A stretch of 6,545 nt of DNA from Paracoccaceae bacterium (GTDB taxonomy: Bacteria > Pseudomonadota > Alphaproteobacteria > Rhodobacterales > Rhodobacteraceae), in NCBI GenBank assembly GCA_030626365.1, contig DAOUPC010000165.1, positions 1 to 6,545 on the forward strand, in the 5' to 3' direction. Below, one piece after another: positions 1 through 5,461 of the stretch. The notes under the pieces are model-generated. The model was not told the DNA's origin, searched no databases, and was given only the letters and a program-made list of their open reading frames with translations. A program made the position numbers and the translations under genes. The number at the start of each line of letters is the position of its first letter. Within the stretch, counting starts at the first letter, position 1.

Positions 1-17
1 CATTCGGAGGCCGCGGC

Positions 18-719
18 ATGACCGCCCCACTGGTAACCATCCTTGATGACGAACCCGAAATCCGCCAGATCCTGACCGATGTGCTGGAAGAGGCCGGCTT
101 TCGCACCCAAAGCTTTGGCCGGGCCCGTGAATTCGAGGCCGCGCTGAATCACGTAACCCCGGACGTCTGCCTTGTTGATCTGTCCTTACCCGACACCGAC
201 GGGCTGGCACTGGTGCATCGGTTGGCGCTGGAACAGGGGGCCTCGGTAATCATCATCTCGGGGCGCGCGCAGGTACAGGACCGGATAACGGGGCTGGAAC
301 TGGGGGCTGACGATTATATCACCAAACCCTTCGACCCAACCGAGGTGGTGGCCCGTATCCGTGCCCGCCTGCGAAGCAACCGACCGGTTGCCCAATCCGG
401 CAACACAGCGCGGTTCAACGGCTGGATCGCCCATTTCGACCGCTATATCCTGGAAGACGACACAGGCACCGAAACCCCCTTCAGCCACGCCGAAGGCGAA
501 GTCCTCCGGTTATTCCTCGACAGCCCCAAACGCCTGATCAGCCGGGCACAGATGCAGGAAACCCTGGGCGGTGCAGCAGGGGAAAGCTTTGACCGGGCCA
601 TGGATGTCCGCATTTCCCGCCTGCGCACCAAACTTCGCGAAGACCCCAAAAACCCCCGCCTGATCAAAACGATCTACGGGGCCGGATACATCTTTCTGGG
701 CGATGTCAGCTGGAGCTGA
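18..719 (+). CDS. OmpR-family two-component response regulator
   Basis: This is a cytoplasmic transcription factor of 233 residues, the usual length for the OmpR/PhoB class. The N-terminal receiver domain (about 4-118) shows the acidic pair Asp10/Asp11, the phospho-acceptor Asp54 in a VDLSLPDTDG context, Ser81 as the switch hydroxyl and Lys103 in TKPF. The C-terminal winged helix (about 130-228) has a recognition-helix region at 191-206 and the hallmark YGAGYIF at 220-226. The start is supported by GGAGG at bases 6-10, seven bases before ATG. The frame is open to the window edge, so a longer protein cannot be formally excluded. The start overlaps a TGA (19-21) that closes another frame reading HSEAAA, as expected if an upstream gene, perhaps the sensor kinase, were coupled by an ATGA overlap; six codons are too few to prove it. 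The signal sensed and target genes are unknown. It is convergent with the HNH gene, so a link between them is not implied. Confidence 0.95.
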   Translation: MTAPLVTILDDEPEIRQILTDVLEEAGFRTQSFGRAREFEAALNHVTPDVCLVDLSLPDTDGLALVHRLALEQGASVIIISGRAQVQDRITGLELGADDYITKPFDPTEVVARIRARLRSNRPVAQSGNTARFNGWIAHFDRYILEDDTGTETPFSHAEGEVLRLFLDSPKRLISRAQMQETLGGAAGESFDRAMDVRISRLRTKLREDPKNPRLIKTIYGAGYIFLGDVSWS

Positions 720-720
720 C
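705..720. terminator. Small perfect hairpin across the response-regulator stop codon
   Basis: GTCAGC (705-710) and GCTGAC (715-720) form a perfect 6-bp stem with a TGGA loop. It includes the TGA stop at 717-719 and lies in the 38-base gap region between two convergent genes. There is no T-tract on either strand, so it does not meet the usual intrinsic-terminator pattern. It may be a weak end-of-gene structure, an mRNA 3' protection hairpin, or chance. Confidence 0.3.
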
Positions 721-757
721 CTGGCGATTGTTGACCTTCACCAGATTGCACAGACCA

Positions 758-1687
758 TCATGCCACCTGCCCGAATATCATCTCTCGATGATACCTCAGA
801 TAATCAGGGTGTGGGTGATGCCGCGGGTCCTTCGGCAACAGCAATTTCATTTCCGGCGCGATCAACCGCCGCACGGCTTCCTGAGATACCTTATTGTGAG
901 AAACCAGAATGCGATTATCGGGCGCAACTGAAATCAAGCCCCGATCAAACATCCAGTGCAATGTTCCCGACAGCGCCAGCCCATTACGCACAGTGTCCGG
1001 TCCTTCATCCTTAACCGGGCGGATATGCGCTGCCTGAACTTCAGCCCGCCCGCCGCCATTACGCAGGTCCAGACCGGATATAGCACAGCGCCCGCCATAA
1101 GCCGCCTTTACTTGCCGCGCAAAGGACTGGTCTCGGGCTTTGCGCGATGTCAGTACCTCCCGACGAAACCCCGCCAGCGGCGCGCCCTCTATTGGCATCT
1201 GGATATCGGAAAACCCTGGAACTGGCCCGGCAACAATCTCTTCGTCAGCCTCACGTGGCAACGCAGCAGATCCGGTCAATGGTTGCAATCCGACCGACAC
1301 AATCGCAGCAAATTCATCCGGGCCGATGCTGCGAACAGCCGCGGTGTTTGCACCTCCGGACATCGGTCGCCCATCAGCCCCACGCAATGATTTCTCGTAA
1401 GCCACCCCATCCTGTCGGGCACGCGAAACCACTTTCTCAAAACTCCATTCCGATCCTGGATCAAGCCAGGCGAAATAATGGCCCTCACTCTCCGGATCTG
1501 GCGCAACCTCACGCAAGCGTTGGACAGATAAATAACCGAATGCCCCGGATCGGCTTTCATAAAAAATAACCCACTCGCCAACACACCGGTTCACCGCCCT
1601 CAGATACCTTTTCGGAAAGTGATACGCGACTCCTGGCCGATCTTTATAAATCGACTTTGGGTTTTGGATAAACACTGCGTGCGACAT
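758..1687 (-). CDS. HNH endonuclease (HNH_2-like, predicted restriction-type nuclease)
   Basis: A 309-residue protein with a C-terminal HNH nuclease module. Visible elements are Cys201 in GRCAISGL, the AAHI motif with His221, Asn235 in RNGLAL and His244 in LHWMFDRGL, the order expected for the HNH_2 (COG3440-type) beta-beta-alpha-metal fold that cuts DNA. The first 135 or so residues form a separate conserved-looking domain containing YHFPKRYL (22-29) and GEWVIFYE (37-44). By analogy with two-domain modification-dependent nucleases it could read modified bases, perhaps with a PUA/EVE-like fold, but that is inference. A linker (about 136-172) joins the two. The ATG at 1685-1687 has only a weak TGAGA-like ribosome site before it, but the MSHAVF start agrees with relatives as I remember them. 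No methyltransferase or other restriction subunit is adjacent. The 5' part is AT-rich (45-48% GC at 1561-1680, hand count) against about two thirds GC in the saccharopine genes, which suggests acquisition. Confidence 0.88.
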   Translation of the reverse strand: MSHAVFIQNPKSIYKDRPGVAYHFPKRYLRAVNRCVGEWVIFYESRSGAFGYLSVQRLREVAPDPESEGHYFAWLDPGSEWSFEKVVSRARQDGVAYEKSLRGADGRPMSGGANTAAVRSIGPDEFAAIVSVGLQPLTGSAALPREADEEIVAGPVPGFSDIQMPIEGAPLAGFRREVLTSRKARDQSFARQVKAAYGGRCAISGLDLRNGGGRAEVQAAHIRPVKDEGPDTVRNGLALSGTLHWMFDRGLISVAPDNRILVSHNKVSQEAVRRLIAPEMKLLLPKDPRHHPHPDYLRYHREMIFGQVA

Positions 1688-1765
1688 GTCTCAACAAAAC
1701 GCGACGATGCCTTCCAGTGCAAACTAATTTTCTCAAACTCCATCCACGCACCCATCTTTCCCTCC

Positions 1766-1844
1766 CCCACTTCTTCTGTTCAAAAATGTCCCCGCCGGAG
1801 GCTCCACCACTGGCAACCCGCGCGCCGCTCACCTAAGAAGTGGG
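1766..1844 (+). promoter_or_regulatory. Inverted repeat, upstream arm pair of a candidate leader RNA
   Basis: CCCACTTCTT (1766-1775) is a perfect 10-base reverse complement of AAGAAGTGGG (1835-1844), enclosing a 59-base loop that holds most of the intergenic repeat. The downstream arm shares GTGGG (1840-1844) with a second inverted repeat that covers the start codon at 1864. The two stems cannot form on the same molecule, which is the geometry of an on/off leader: this stem would leave the ribosome site of the phosphatase gene free. No transcription start is known, so whether both arms are transcribed is unproven. A DNA operator is the alternative reading. Confidence 0.4.
1770..1802 (+). repeat. 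Intergenic repeat, copy 1 (33 bases)
   Basis: The element runs from CTTCTTCTG to CCCCGCCGGAGGC and matches 5368-5400 at 29 of 33 positions. The four differences, all transitions, fall between positions 12 and 19, while the 5' CTTCTTCTGTT and 3' TCCCCGCCGGAGGC are identical. It sits just upstream of the four-gene cluster in the same orientation as copy 2. Its first six bases are part of the 10-base inverted-repeat arm at 1766-1775. It encodes no convincing protein. I believe similar C-rich elements are dispersed in Rhodobacteraceae genomes, but that is from memory. Confidence 0.75.
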
Positions 1845-1872
1845 ACAAGCCAGGAGCGCACAAATGTCCCAC
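1840..1872 (+). promoter_or_regulatory. Hairpin that could sequester the start codon of the histidine-phosphatase gene
   Basis: GTGGGACA (1840-1847) pairs perfectly over 8 bases with TGTCCCAC (1865-1872). The 17-base loop contains the ribosome site AGGAG (1852-1856), and the downstream arm contains the U and G of the ATG at 1864-1866 plus the next two codons. If formed in mRNA it would occlude initiation of the first gene of the cluster. It competes with the 10-bp stem at 1766-1844 for GTGGG. Regulation by this hairpin is inferred from geometry alone. Confidence 0.42.
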
Positions 1873-2517
1873 ATCACCCTAATCCGCCACGGTCAGGCCA
1901 ATACCGGTGCCCGTACCGAACACGACTATGACCAACTCAGCCCGCTTGGCCAGCAGCAGTCATCCTGGCTGGGCGATCACCTGCGCACCTCGGCCAACCA
2001 CCACCCCCGGATCTATTGCGGCACCCTGAACCGGCACATCCAGACAGTTTCGGCAATGGGCTACGGGGCCGAGGCCATCCAGGATGCCCGCCTGAACGAA
2101 CTGGAATATTTCAACCTCGCCCAATTGCTGGAAACCCAGACCGGCCTGGAAATCCCGACCGAACGTCAGGGTTTTGTCCGTCACCTTCCAAAAGTCTTTA
2201 CCGCCTGGCAAAAAGACGAAATCCTCAATCCCCCGGAAAGCTTTCTCGCCTTTGACACCCGTGTCGGTCAGGCCATGACGGAAATCGCCCAAGGACAAGG
2301 CCCGGCCCTGGTGATCACCTCTGGGGGGCTGATCGCGATGGTCATGCGCCAGATGCTTGGGCTGAACACACAGGCCATGGCGCAAATGGCGCTGGCAGTC
2401 ATGAACACGTCAATGCACCGGCTTTACCCGATTGATGGCCGGCTCAGCCCGGTTTTGTTCAACGCGGTGCCCCATCTTGAGGCCCCAGACCGCCATTACG
2501 CGCAAACCCACATCTGA
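1864..2517 (+). CDS. Histidine phosphatase superfamily protein (phosphoglycerate-mutase-like), atypical
   Basis: A 217-residue cytoplasmic protein of the branch-1 histidine phosphatase fold. LIRHGQA (6-12) carries the catalytic His9 with Arg8; Arg57 in TLNRHIQT is the second phosphate-pocket arginine; Glu79 or Glu81 in LNELEYF is the likely acid. The second histidine, normally in a V-(S/T)-H-G-G motif, is replaced by Ser153 in VITSGG (codon TCT, 2320-2322), so classical phosphatase or mutase activity is uncertain. The ATG at 1864 is chosen because AGGAG (1852-1856) lies seven bases upstream and translation begins MSHITLIRHG; an in-frame GTG at 1840 would add eight residues with no ribosome site. 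It is the first gene of a four-gene co-directional cluster and ends 17 bases before the next start. The substrate is unknown. It is shorter than true cofactor-dependent glycolytic mutases (about 230-250), arguing against a role in glycolysis. Confidence 0.88.
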   Translation: MSHITLIRHGQANTGARTEHDYDQLSPLGQQQSSWLGDHLRTSANHHPRIYCGTLNRHIQTVSAMGYGAEAIQDARLNELEYFNLAQLLETQTGLEIPTERQGFVRHLPKVFTAWQKDEILNPPESFLAFDTRVGQAMTEIAQGQGPALVITSGGLIAMVMRQMLGLNTQAMAQMALAVMNTSMHRLYPIDGRLSPVLFNAVPHLEAPDRHYAQTHI

Positions 2518-2534
2518 CACCAAAGGCCACACCC

Positions 2535-3152
2535 ATGCTTCGCCTGCATTATGCCCCCGGCACGATCTCTGTTGCCACCGCAATCACCCTGCACGAGGCC
2601 GGGTTGGCCTTTGAACCAATCCTGGTGGACTTCGCCAACGCCGAGCAGACAAAACCGGATTACCACGCCGTGAACCCAAAAGGCCGGGTTCCGGCCCTGA
2701 CCACTGACCGGGGCACCCTGAGCGAAACCGGGGCCTTGCTTGACTATATCGCCGCCCTGGCCCCAAAGGCGAGGCTGATCCCGGACGACCTATTCCTGGC
2801 CGCCAGAATGCGCGAGGTAATGTATTATCTTGCCTCAACCATGCATGTGAACCACGCCCACAAACTGCGTGGCAACCGCTGGGCCGACAATGACAGCTCC
2901 TGGCAGGACATGACCGCCAAGGTGCCCCAAACCATGGCCGCCAACTGTGCCCATATCGAAACCCACTGCCTGCAAGGTCCCTTTGTCCTTGGCCAACACA
3001 TTTGCCTGGCCGACCCATGGCTGTTCACCATCTGCACCTGGCTTGCCGGGGACGGGGTCGACATATCAGACTTTGACAGGTTAAGCGCATTTATGCAGGT
3101 GATGGAGCAACGCGCCTCGGTCAAAGCCGTGCGTGCGGCGGGAATGCTGTAA
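2535..3152 (+). CDS. Glutathione S-transferase family protein
   Basis: A 205-residue cytosolic protein of typical GST length. The thioredoxin-like N-domain (about 1-75) begins LRLHYAPGTIS, matching the beta-class opening (Y-x-P-G-x-x-S). It has NPKGRVPAL (47-55) with the expected cis-Pro53 and SETGALLDY (63-71), in which Glu64-Thr65 take the glutathione-binding Glu-Ser position. The helical C-domain (about 88-200) includes LGQHICLADPWLF, the capping-box region. The beta-class Cys10 is Thr10 here, so chemistry would rest on Ser12, Thr10 or Tyr6 if it is catalytic. The ribosome site is weak (AAAGG, 2522-2526). The stop (3150-3152) merges with the next gene's AAGGA. Its place before two lysine-pathway genes suggests handling of a reactive intermediate such as aminoadipate semialdehyde, but nothing in the sequence shows the substrate. 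A maleylacetoacetate-isomerase role is less likely because its S-S-C-x-W-R-type signature is absent. Confidence 0.9.
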   Translation: MLRLHYAPGTISVATAITLHEAGLAFEPILVDFANAEQTKPDYHAVNPKGRVPALTTDRGTLSETGALLDYIAALAPKARLIPDDLFLAARMREVMYYLASTMHVNHAHKLRGNRWADNDSSWQDMTAKVPQTMAANCAHIETHCLQGPFVLGQHICLADPWLFTICTWLAGDGVDISDFDRLSAFMQVMEQRASVKAVRAAGML

Positions 3153-3164
3153 AGGAAACACCAC

Positions 3165-4220
3165 ATGACACATCTTTGGGTCCGGGCCGAACAACGGCCC
3201 AACGAGGAACGGGTCGGGCTGACCCCGGAGGGCGCACGTGCCCTGCTGGACGCCGGGTTGCAGGTGACGATCGAGGCAAGCTCGGTCCGGGCCATCGCAA
3301 TCGATGGCTATCGCGCCGCAGGCTGTGACATCGCCGCTGAAAACAGTTGGCCCCATGCACCGGATGACGCGATCATCTTCGGGCTCAAGGAACTGCCCGA
3401 GGATGGCACCGCCCTGACCCATCGCCATATCCTGTTCGGCCACGCCTATAAGGGCCAGCCTTCGGGCCAAATCCTGCTTGGCCGGTTCAAGGCTGGCGGC
3501 GGGACTTTGTATGATCTGGAATACCTGCTTGATACAGATGGCCGCCGGGTGGCCGCCTTTGGCTATTGGGCCGGCTATGCGGGGGCCGCAGTTGCCCTCA
3601 AATGCTGGGCGGCCCAACAGCATGGCGCGATCGCCGGGCCGGTTTCGGTCTATGGCGGATCATCCGCACTGCGTTCCGATTTGCTTGGCGAACTGAATGA
3701 CACCGGCAAACCGCGCCCAACGGCCATGGTCATCGGTGCCCTTGGCCGGGTCGGCACCGGGGCCGCTGACCTTTGCGCGGCACTGGGCGTTGCAGTTACC
3801 AAATGGGACATGGCCGAAACGGCGCATGGGGGGCCGTTCCCGGAAATCCTGACCCATGACATCTTTTTCAACTGTATCCTGGCCCGCCCCGGCACCCCGG
3901 TGTTTGTGCCTGCAACTGCCAAAACCAGCCAGCGTGCCCTGACGGTCATCGGTGATATCGCCTGCGACCCGGACAGCGAATTTTCCCCGATCAAGGTCTA
4001 TGACCACACAACAACATGGGACGAACCGGCCTTGCGGGTGCATGACACCCCGCCGCTGGATGTGACGGCCATCGATAACCTGCCCTCAATGCTGCCAGTT
4101 GAATCCTCACAGGATTACGCCGGCCAGCTTTTGCCATCGCTTCTGGCGCTGGACAGTTTGACCACTGGGGTCTGGGGCCGGGCAAAGGCCATTTTCGACA
4201 CACATATGAAAGGGATCTGA
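3165..4220 (+). CDS. Saccharopine dehydrogenase, L-lysine-forming type (LYS1-like; lysine-ketoglutarate reductase activity)
   Basis: A 351-residue cytosolic oxidoreductase that interconverts lysine plus 2-oxoglutarate and saccharopine (EC 1.5.1.7 or 1.5.1.8 by cofactor). It belongs to the alanine dehydrogenase/transhydrogenase-like fold. Colinear matches with yeast Lys1 as I remember it are VRAEQRPNEERVGLTPE (6-22), GLKELPE with the likely catalytic Lys75, GHAYK with His93, GTLYDLEYL (113-121), RRVAAFGYWAGYAGAA (127-142), the nucleotide loop GALGRVGTG (191-199), KWDMAET with Asp215 placed to bind the NAD ribose, and NLPSMLPVESS near the C-terminus. Asp215 favours NAD(H). Of the active-site cysteine pair described for the fungal enzyme only one seems present (Cys237; Val196 at the other). 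AAGGA (3152-3156) gives a good ribosome site eight bases before ATG. It ends three bases before the next gene, which catalyses the following step, so the pair is almost certainly co-expressed. A catabolic direction is inferred. Confidence 0.93.
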   Translation: MTHLWVRAEQRPNEERVGLTPEGARALLDAGLQVTIEASSVRAIAIDGYRAAGCDIAAENSWPHAPDDAIIFGLKELPEDGTALTHRHILFGHAYKGQPSGQILLGRFKAGGGTLYDLEYLLDTDGRRVAAFGYWAGYAGAAVALKCWAAQQHGAIAGPVSVYGGSSALRSDLLGELNDTGKPRPTAMVIGALGRVGTGAADLCAALGVAVTKWDMAETAHGGPFPEILTHDIFFNCILARPGTPVFVPATAKTSQRALTVIGDIACDPDSEFSPIKVYDHTTTWDEPALRVHDTPPLDVTAIDNLPSMLPVESSQDYAGQLLPSLLALDSLTTGVWGRAKAIFDTHMKGI

Positions 4221-4223
4221 AAC

Positions 4224-5366
4224 ATGACAATCCACTGGTGCGGCACCGGTCTTTCGGCCATTCCCGGCCTGCGCAGGCTGATCGAAAATGGCCATGACGT
4301 AACCGTCTGGAACCGAACAACCGGCAAGGCACGCGATGCGGTTGGCGACCTGACCGAAAACATCCGCGCCTTTGATATCGACACGCTGGCCAGCACGCTG
4401 ACCGCTGGCGATGTGGTTGTCTCAATGCTGCCCGGTGACTGGCATGTGCCGCTGGCCGAACTGGCCATCGCAAAGGGCGCGCATTTTGTCAGTTCGTCCT
4501 ACATCGCCCCGCAAATGCACGCCCTGAACGACGCGGCCCTTGCGGCAGGTGTTGCACTGGTCAACGAAGTCGGGCTTGACCCCGGCATCGACCACCTGAT
4601 GGCGCACGCCCTGATGGCCGACTACCGTGCCTCTGATGCGTTTGACGCGGGCAACCACCTCAGCTTTATCTCGTATTGCGGCGGCATCCCCAAAACCGCC
4701 AACCCGTTCCGCTATAAATTCAGCTGGTCGCCACTGGGCGTGCTCAAGGCGCTTCGCTCTCCCTCGCGCTCGATCCGCAACTACTCTGAACTGCGTGTCA
4801 ATCGCCCCTGGGATGCCATTTCCAGCTATAGCGCCCCGCTGCCCACCCCCGAAACATTTGAGGTCTACCCGAACCGCGACAGCGTCCCCTTCATGGCGCA
4901 ATATGAATTTGACGCAAACTGGCCCGTGCGGGAATTCGTCCGCGGCACCCTTCGCCTGAACGGCTGGGCCGACGCCTGGGCCGATGTGTTCAAAGAGGTG
5001 GAAACCCTGTCCGGCCCCTCGGGTGATGCCCGCCTGAAAGAAATGTCAGATCAGTTCTGGGCCGAAAATGCCTATGACAAAGGCGAACCCGACCGGGTGG
5101 TCCTTTGTGTCGGGCTTCAGGCGGACCGCGACGGCGTGCCGGTCTGGCACAAAACCTATGTGATGGATGCCTGGGGCGATGCGCGGGGCACAGCCATGGC
5201 GCGCCTGGTCTCGGTTCCGGTATCTCTGGCGGTCGAAGCGGTGCAAAACCGCGCCATCCCGGCAGGTGTTCATGCAGCCCCCAGTGACCCCAAACTGGTG
5301 CAGCAATGGATGGGCGAAATTGACCGGCTAACGCAACACCTGCAAATCGTCGACCATCTGTCCTGA
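4224..5366 (+). CDS. Saccharopine dehydrogenase/reductase, L-glutamate-forming type (LYS9-like)
   Basis: A 380-residue cytosolic enzyme expected to oxidise saccharopine to glutamate and 2-aminoadipate 6-semialdehyde (EC 1.5.1.9/1.5.1.10). The N-terminal Rossmann domain opens IHWCGTGLSAIPG (3-15), a variant of the usual G-x-G-x-x-G/A loop, and VTVWNRT (26-32), where Asn30-Arg31-Thr32 suggests NADP preference (inference). Family signatures are SMLPGDWH (67-74), SSSYIAPQM (90-98), NEVGLDPGIDHL (114-125), SYCGGIP (150-156) and YKFSWSPLGV (164-173). It is shorter than yeast Lys9 (about 446). AGGGA (4211-4215) inside the end of the preceding gene lies eight bases before ATG, and only three bases separate the genes, indicating translational coupling. 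The stop at 5364-5366 is followed at once by a 33-base repeat. Related families, such as carboxynorspermidine or homospermidine synthases, share parts of this fold, but the LYS1-type neighbour makes the saccharopine role much more likely. No aminoadipate-semialdehyde dehydrogenase is in the window. Confidence 0.92.
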   Translation: MTIHWCGTGLSAIPGLRRLIENGHDVTVWNRTTGKARDAVGDLTENIRAFDIDTLASTLTAGDVVVSMLPGDWHVPLAELAIAKGAHFVSSSYIAPQMHALNDAALAAGVALVNEVGLDPGIDHLMAHALMADYRASDAFDAGNHLSFISYCGGIPKTANPFRYKFSWSPLGVLKALRSPSRSIRNYSELRVNRPWDAISSYSAPLPTPETFEVYPNRDSVPFMAQYEFDANWPVREFVRGTLRLNGWADAWADVFKEVETLSGPSGDARLKEMSDQFWAENAYDKGEPDRVVLCVGLQADRDGVPVWHKTYVMDAWGDARGTAMARLVSVPVSLAVEAVQNRAIPAGVHAAPSDPKLVQQWMGEIDRLTQHLQIVDHLS

Positions 5367-5367
5367 T

Positions 5368-5400
5368 CTTCTTCTGTTTGAAAGTATCCCCGCCGGAGGC
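5368..5400 (+). repeat. Intergenic repeat, copy 2 (33 bases)
   Basis: It matches 1770-1802 at 29 of 33 bases in the same orientation, beginning one base after the TGA of the LYS9-like gene. Unlike copy 1 it has no AAGAAGTGGG partner downstream, so the long inverted repeat of copy 1 is not a property of the repeat itself. Here it occupies a 3' end, followed by a hairpin, whereas copy 1 occupies a 5' leader. A role at transcript ends, a small RNA or a neutral dispersed element are all possible. Confidence 0.75.
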
Positions 5401-5425
5401 ATGAAATCTCTGGCGGGCCAAACCC

Positions 5426-5460
5426 CCAAAGCGCGCCCGTTTTTTCGGGCCCGGCTTTGG
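5426..5460. terminator. Candidate terminator hairpin between convergent genes
   Basis: CCAAAGC (5426-5432) pairs with GCTTTGG (5454-5460) and GCCCG (5435-5439) with CGGGC (5446-5450), with a small internal loop and a six-T apical loop. The structure is symmetrical and sits between the plus-strand saccharopine cluster and the minus-strand DUF3775-type gene, the right place for a bidirectional terminator. The T-run is in the loop rather than after the stem, so it is not a textbook intrinsic terminator. An outer alternative pairs GGCCAAA (5416-5422) with TTTGGCC (5456-5462). Confidence 0.45.
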
Positions 5461-5461
5461 C

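Larger units (their letters stand above)
1688..1863. other. Divergent intergenic region with candidate leader of the saccharopine cluster
   Basis: These 176 bases separate the minus-strand HNH gene from the plus-strand four-gene cluster and should hold promoters for both. The HNH-proximal part (about 1720-1745) is AT-rich, followed by a C-rich tract (1759-1768), a repeat copy (1770-1802) and the arms of two inverted repeats. A minus-strand TTGAGA (complement of 1731-1736) resembles a -35 element for the HNH gene, but I find no convincing -10 partner. I cannot assign a promoter for the plus-strand genes. A 16-codon reading frame (1786-1836) is present without a ribosome site. Confidence 0.5.

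Noticed and set aside
956..1569. Several plus-strand frames of 86-144 codons between 956 and 1569
   Set aside because: They lie antisense to the HNH gene, have no ribosome sites or recognisable domains, and the HNH frame has clear motifs across the same bases.
1840..1863. GTG at 1840 as the start of the histidine-phosphatase gene
   Set aside because: It has no ribosome site, while the ATG at 1864 has AGGAG at seven bases and gives the RHG motif its usual distance from the N-terminus.
3081..3623. A 180-codon minus-strand frame
   Set aside because: It overlaps the GST and LYS1-like genes on the other strand, both with strong family signatures; it is a typical antisense shadow in high-GC DNA.
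3991..4473. A 160-codon minus-strand frame, with another at 4422-4901
   Set aside because: Arg-, Pro- and Ala-rich or otherwise low-complexity translations antisense to the saccharopine genes, with no family resemblance.
1770..5400. The two 33-base repeats as target-site duplications or ends of a transposon
   Set aside because: They are direct, too long for typical target duplications, diverged, lack terminal inverted repeats, and no transposase or integrase lies between them.
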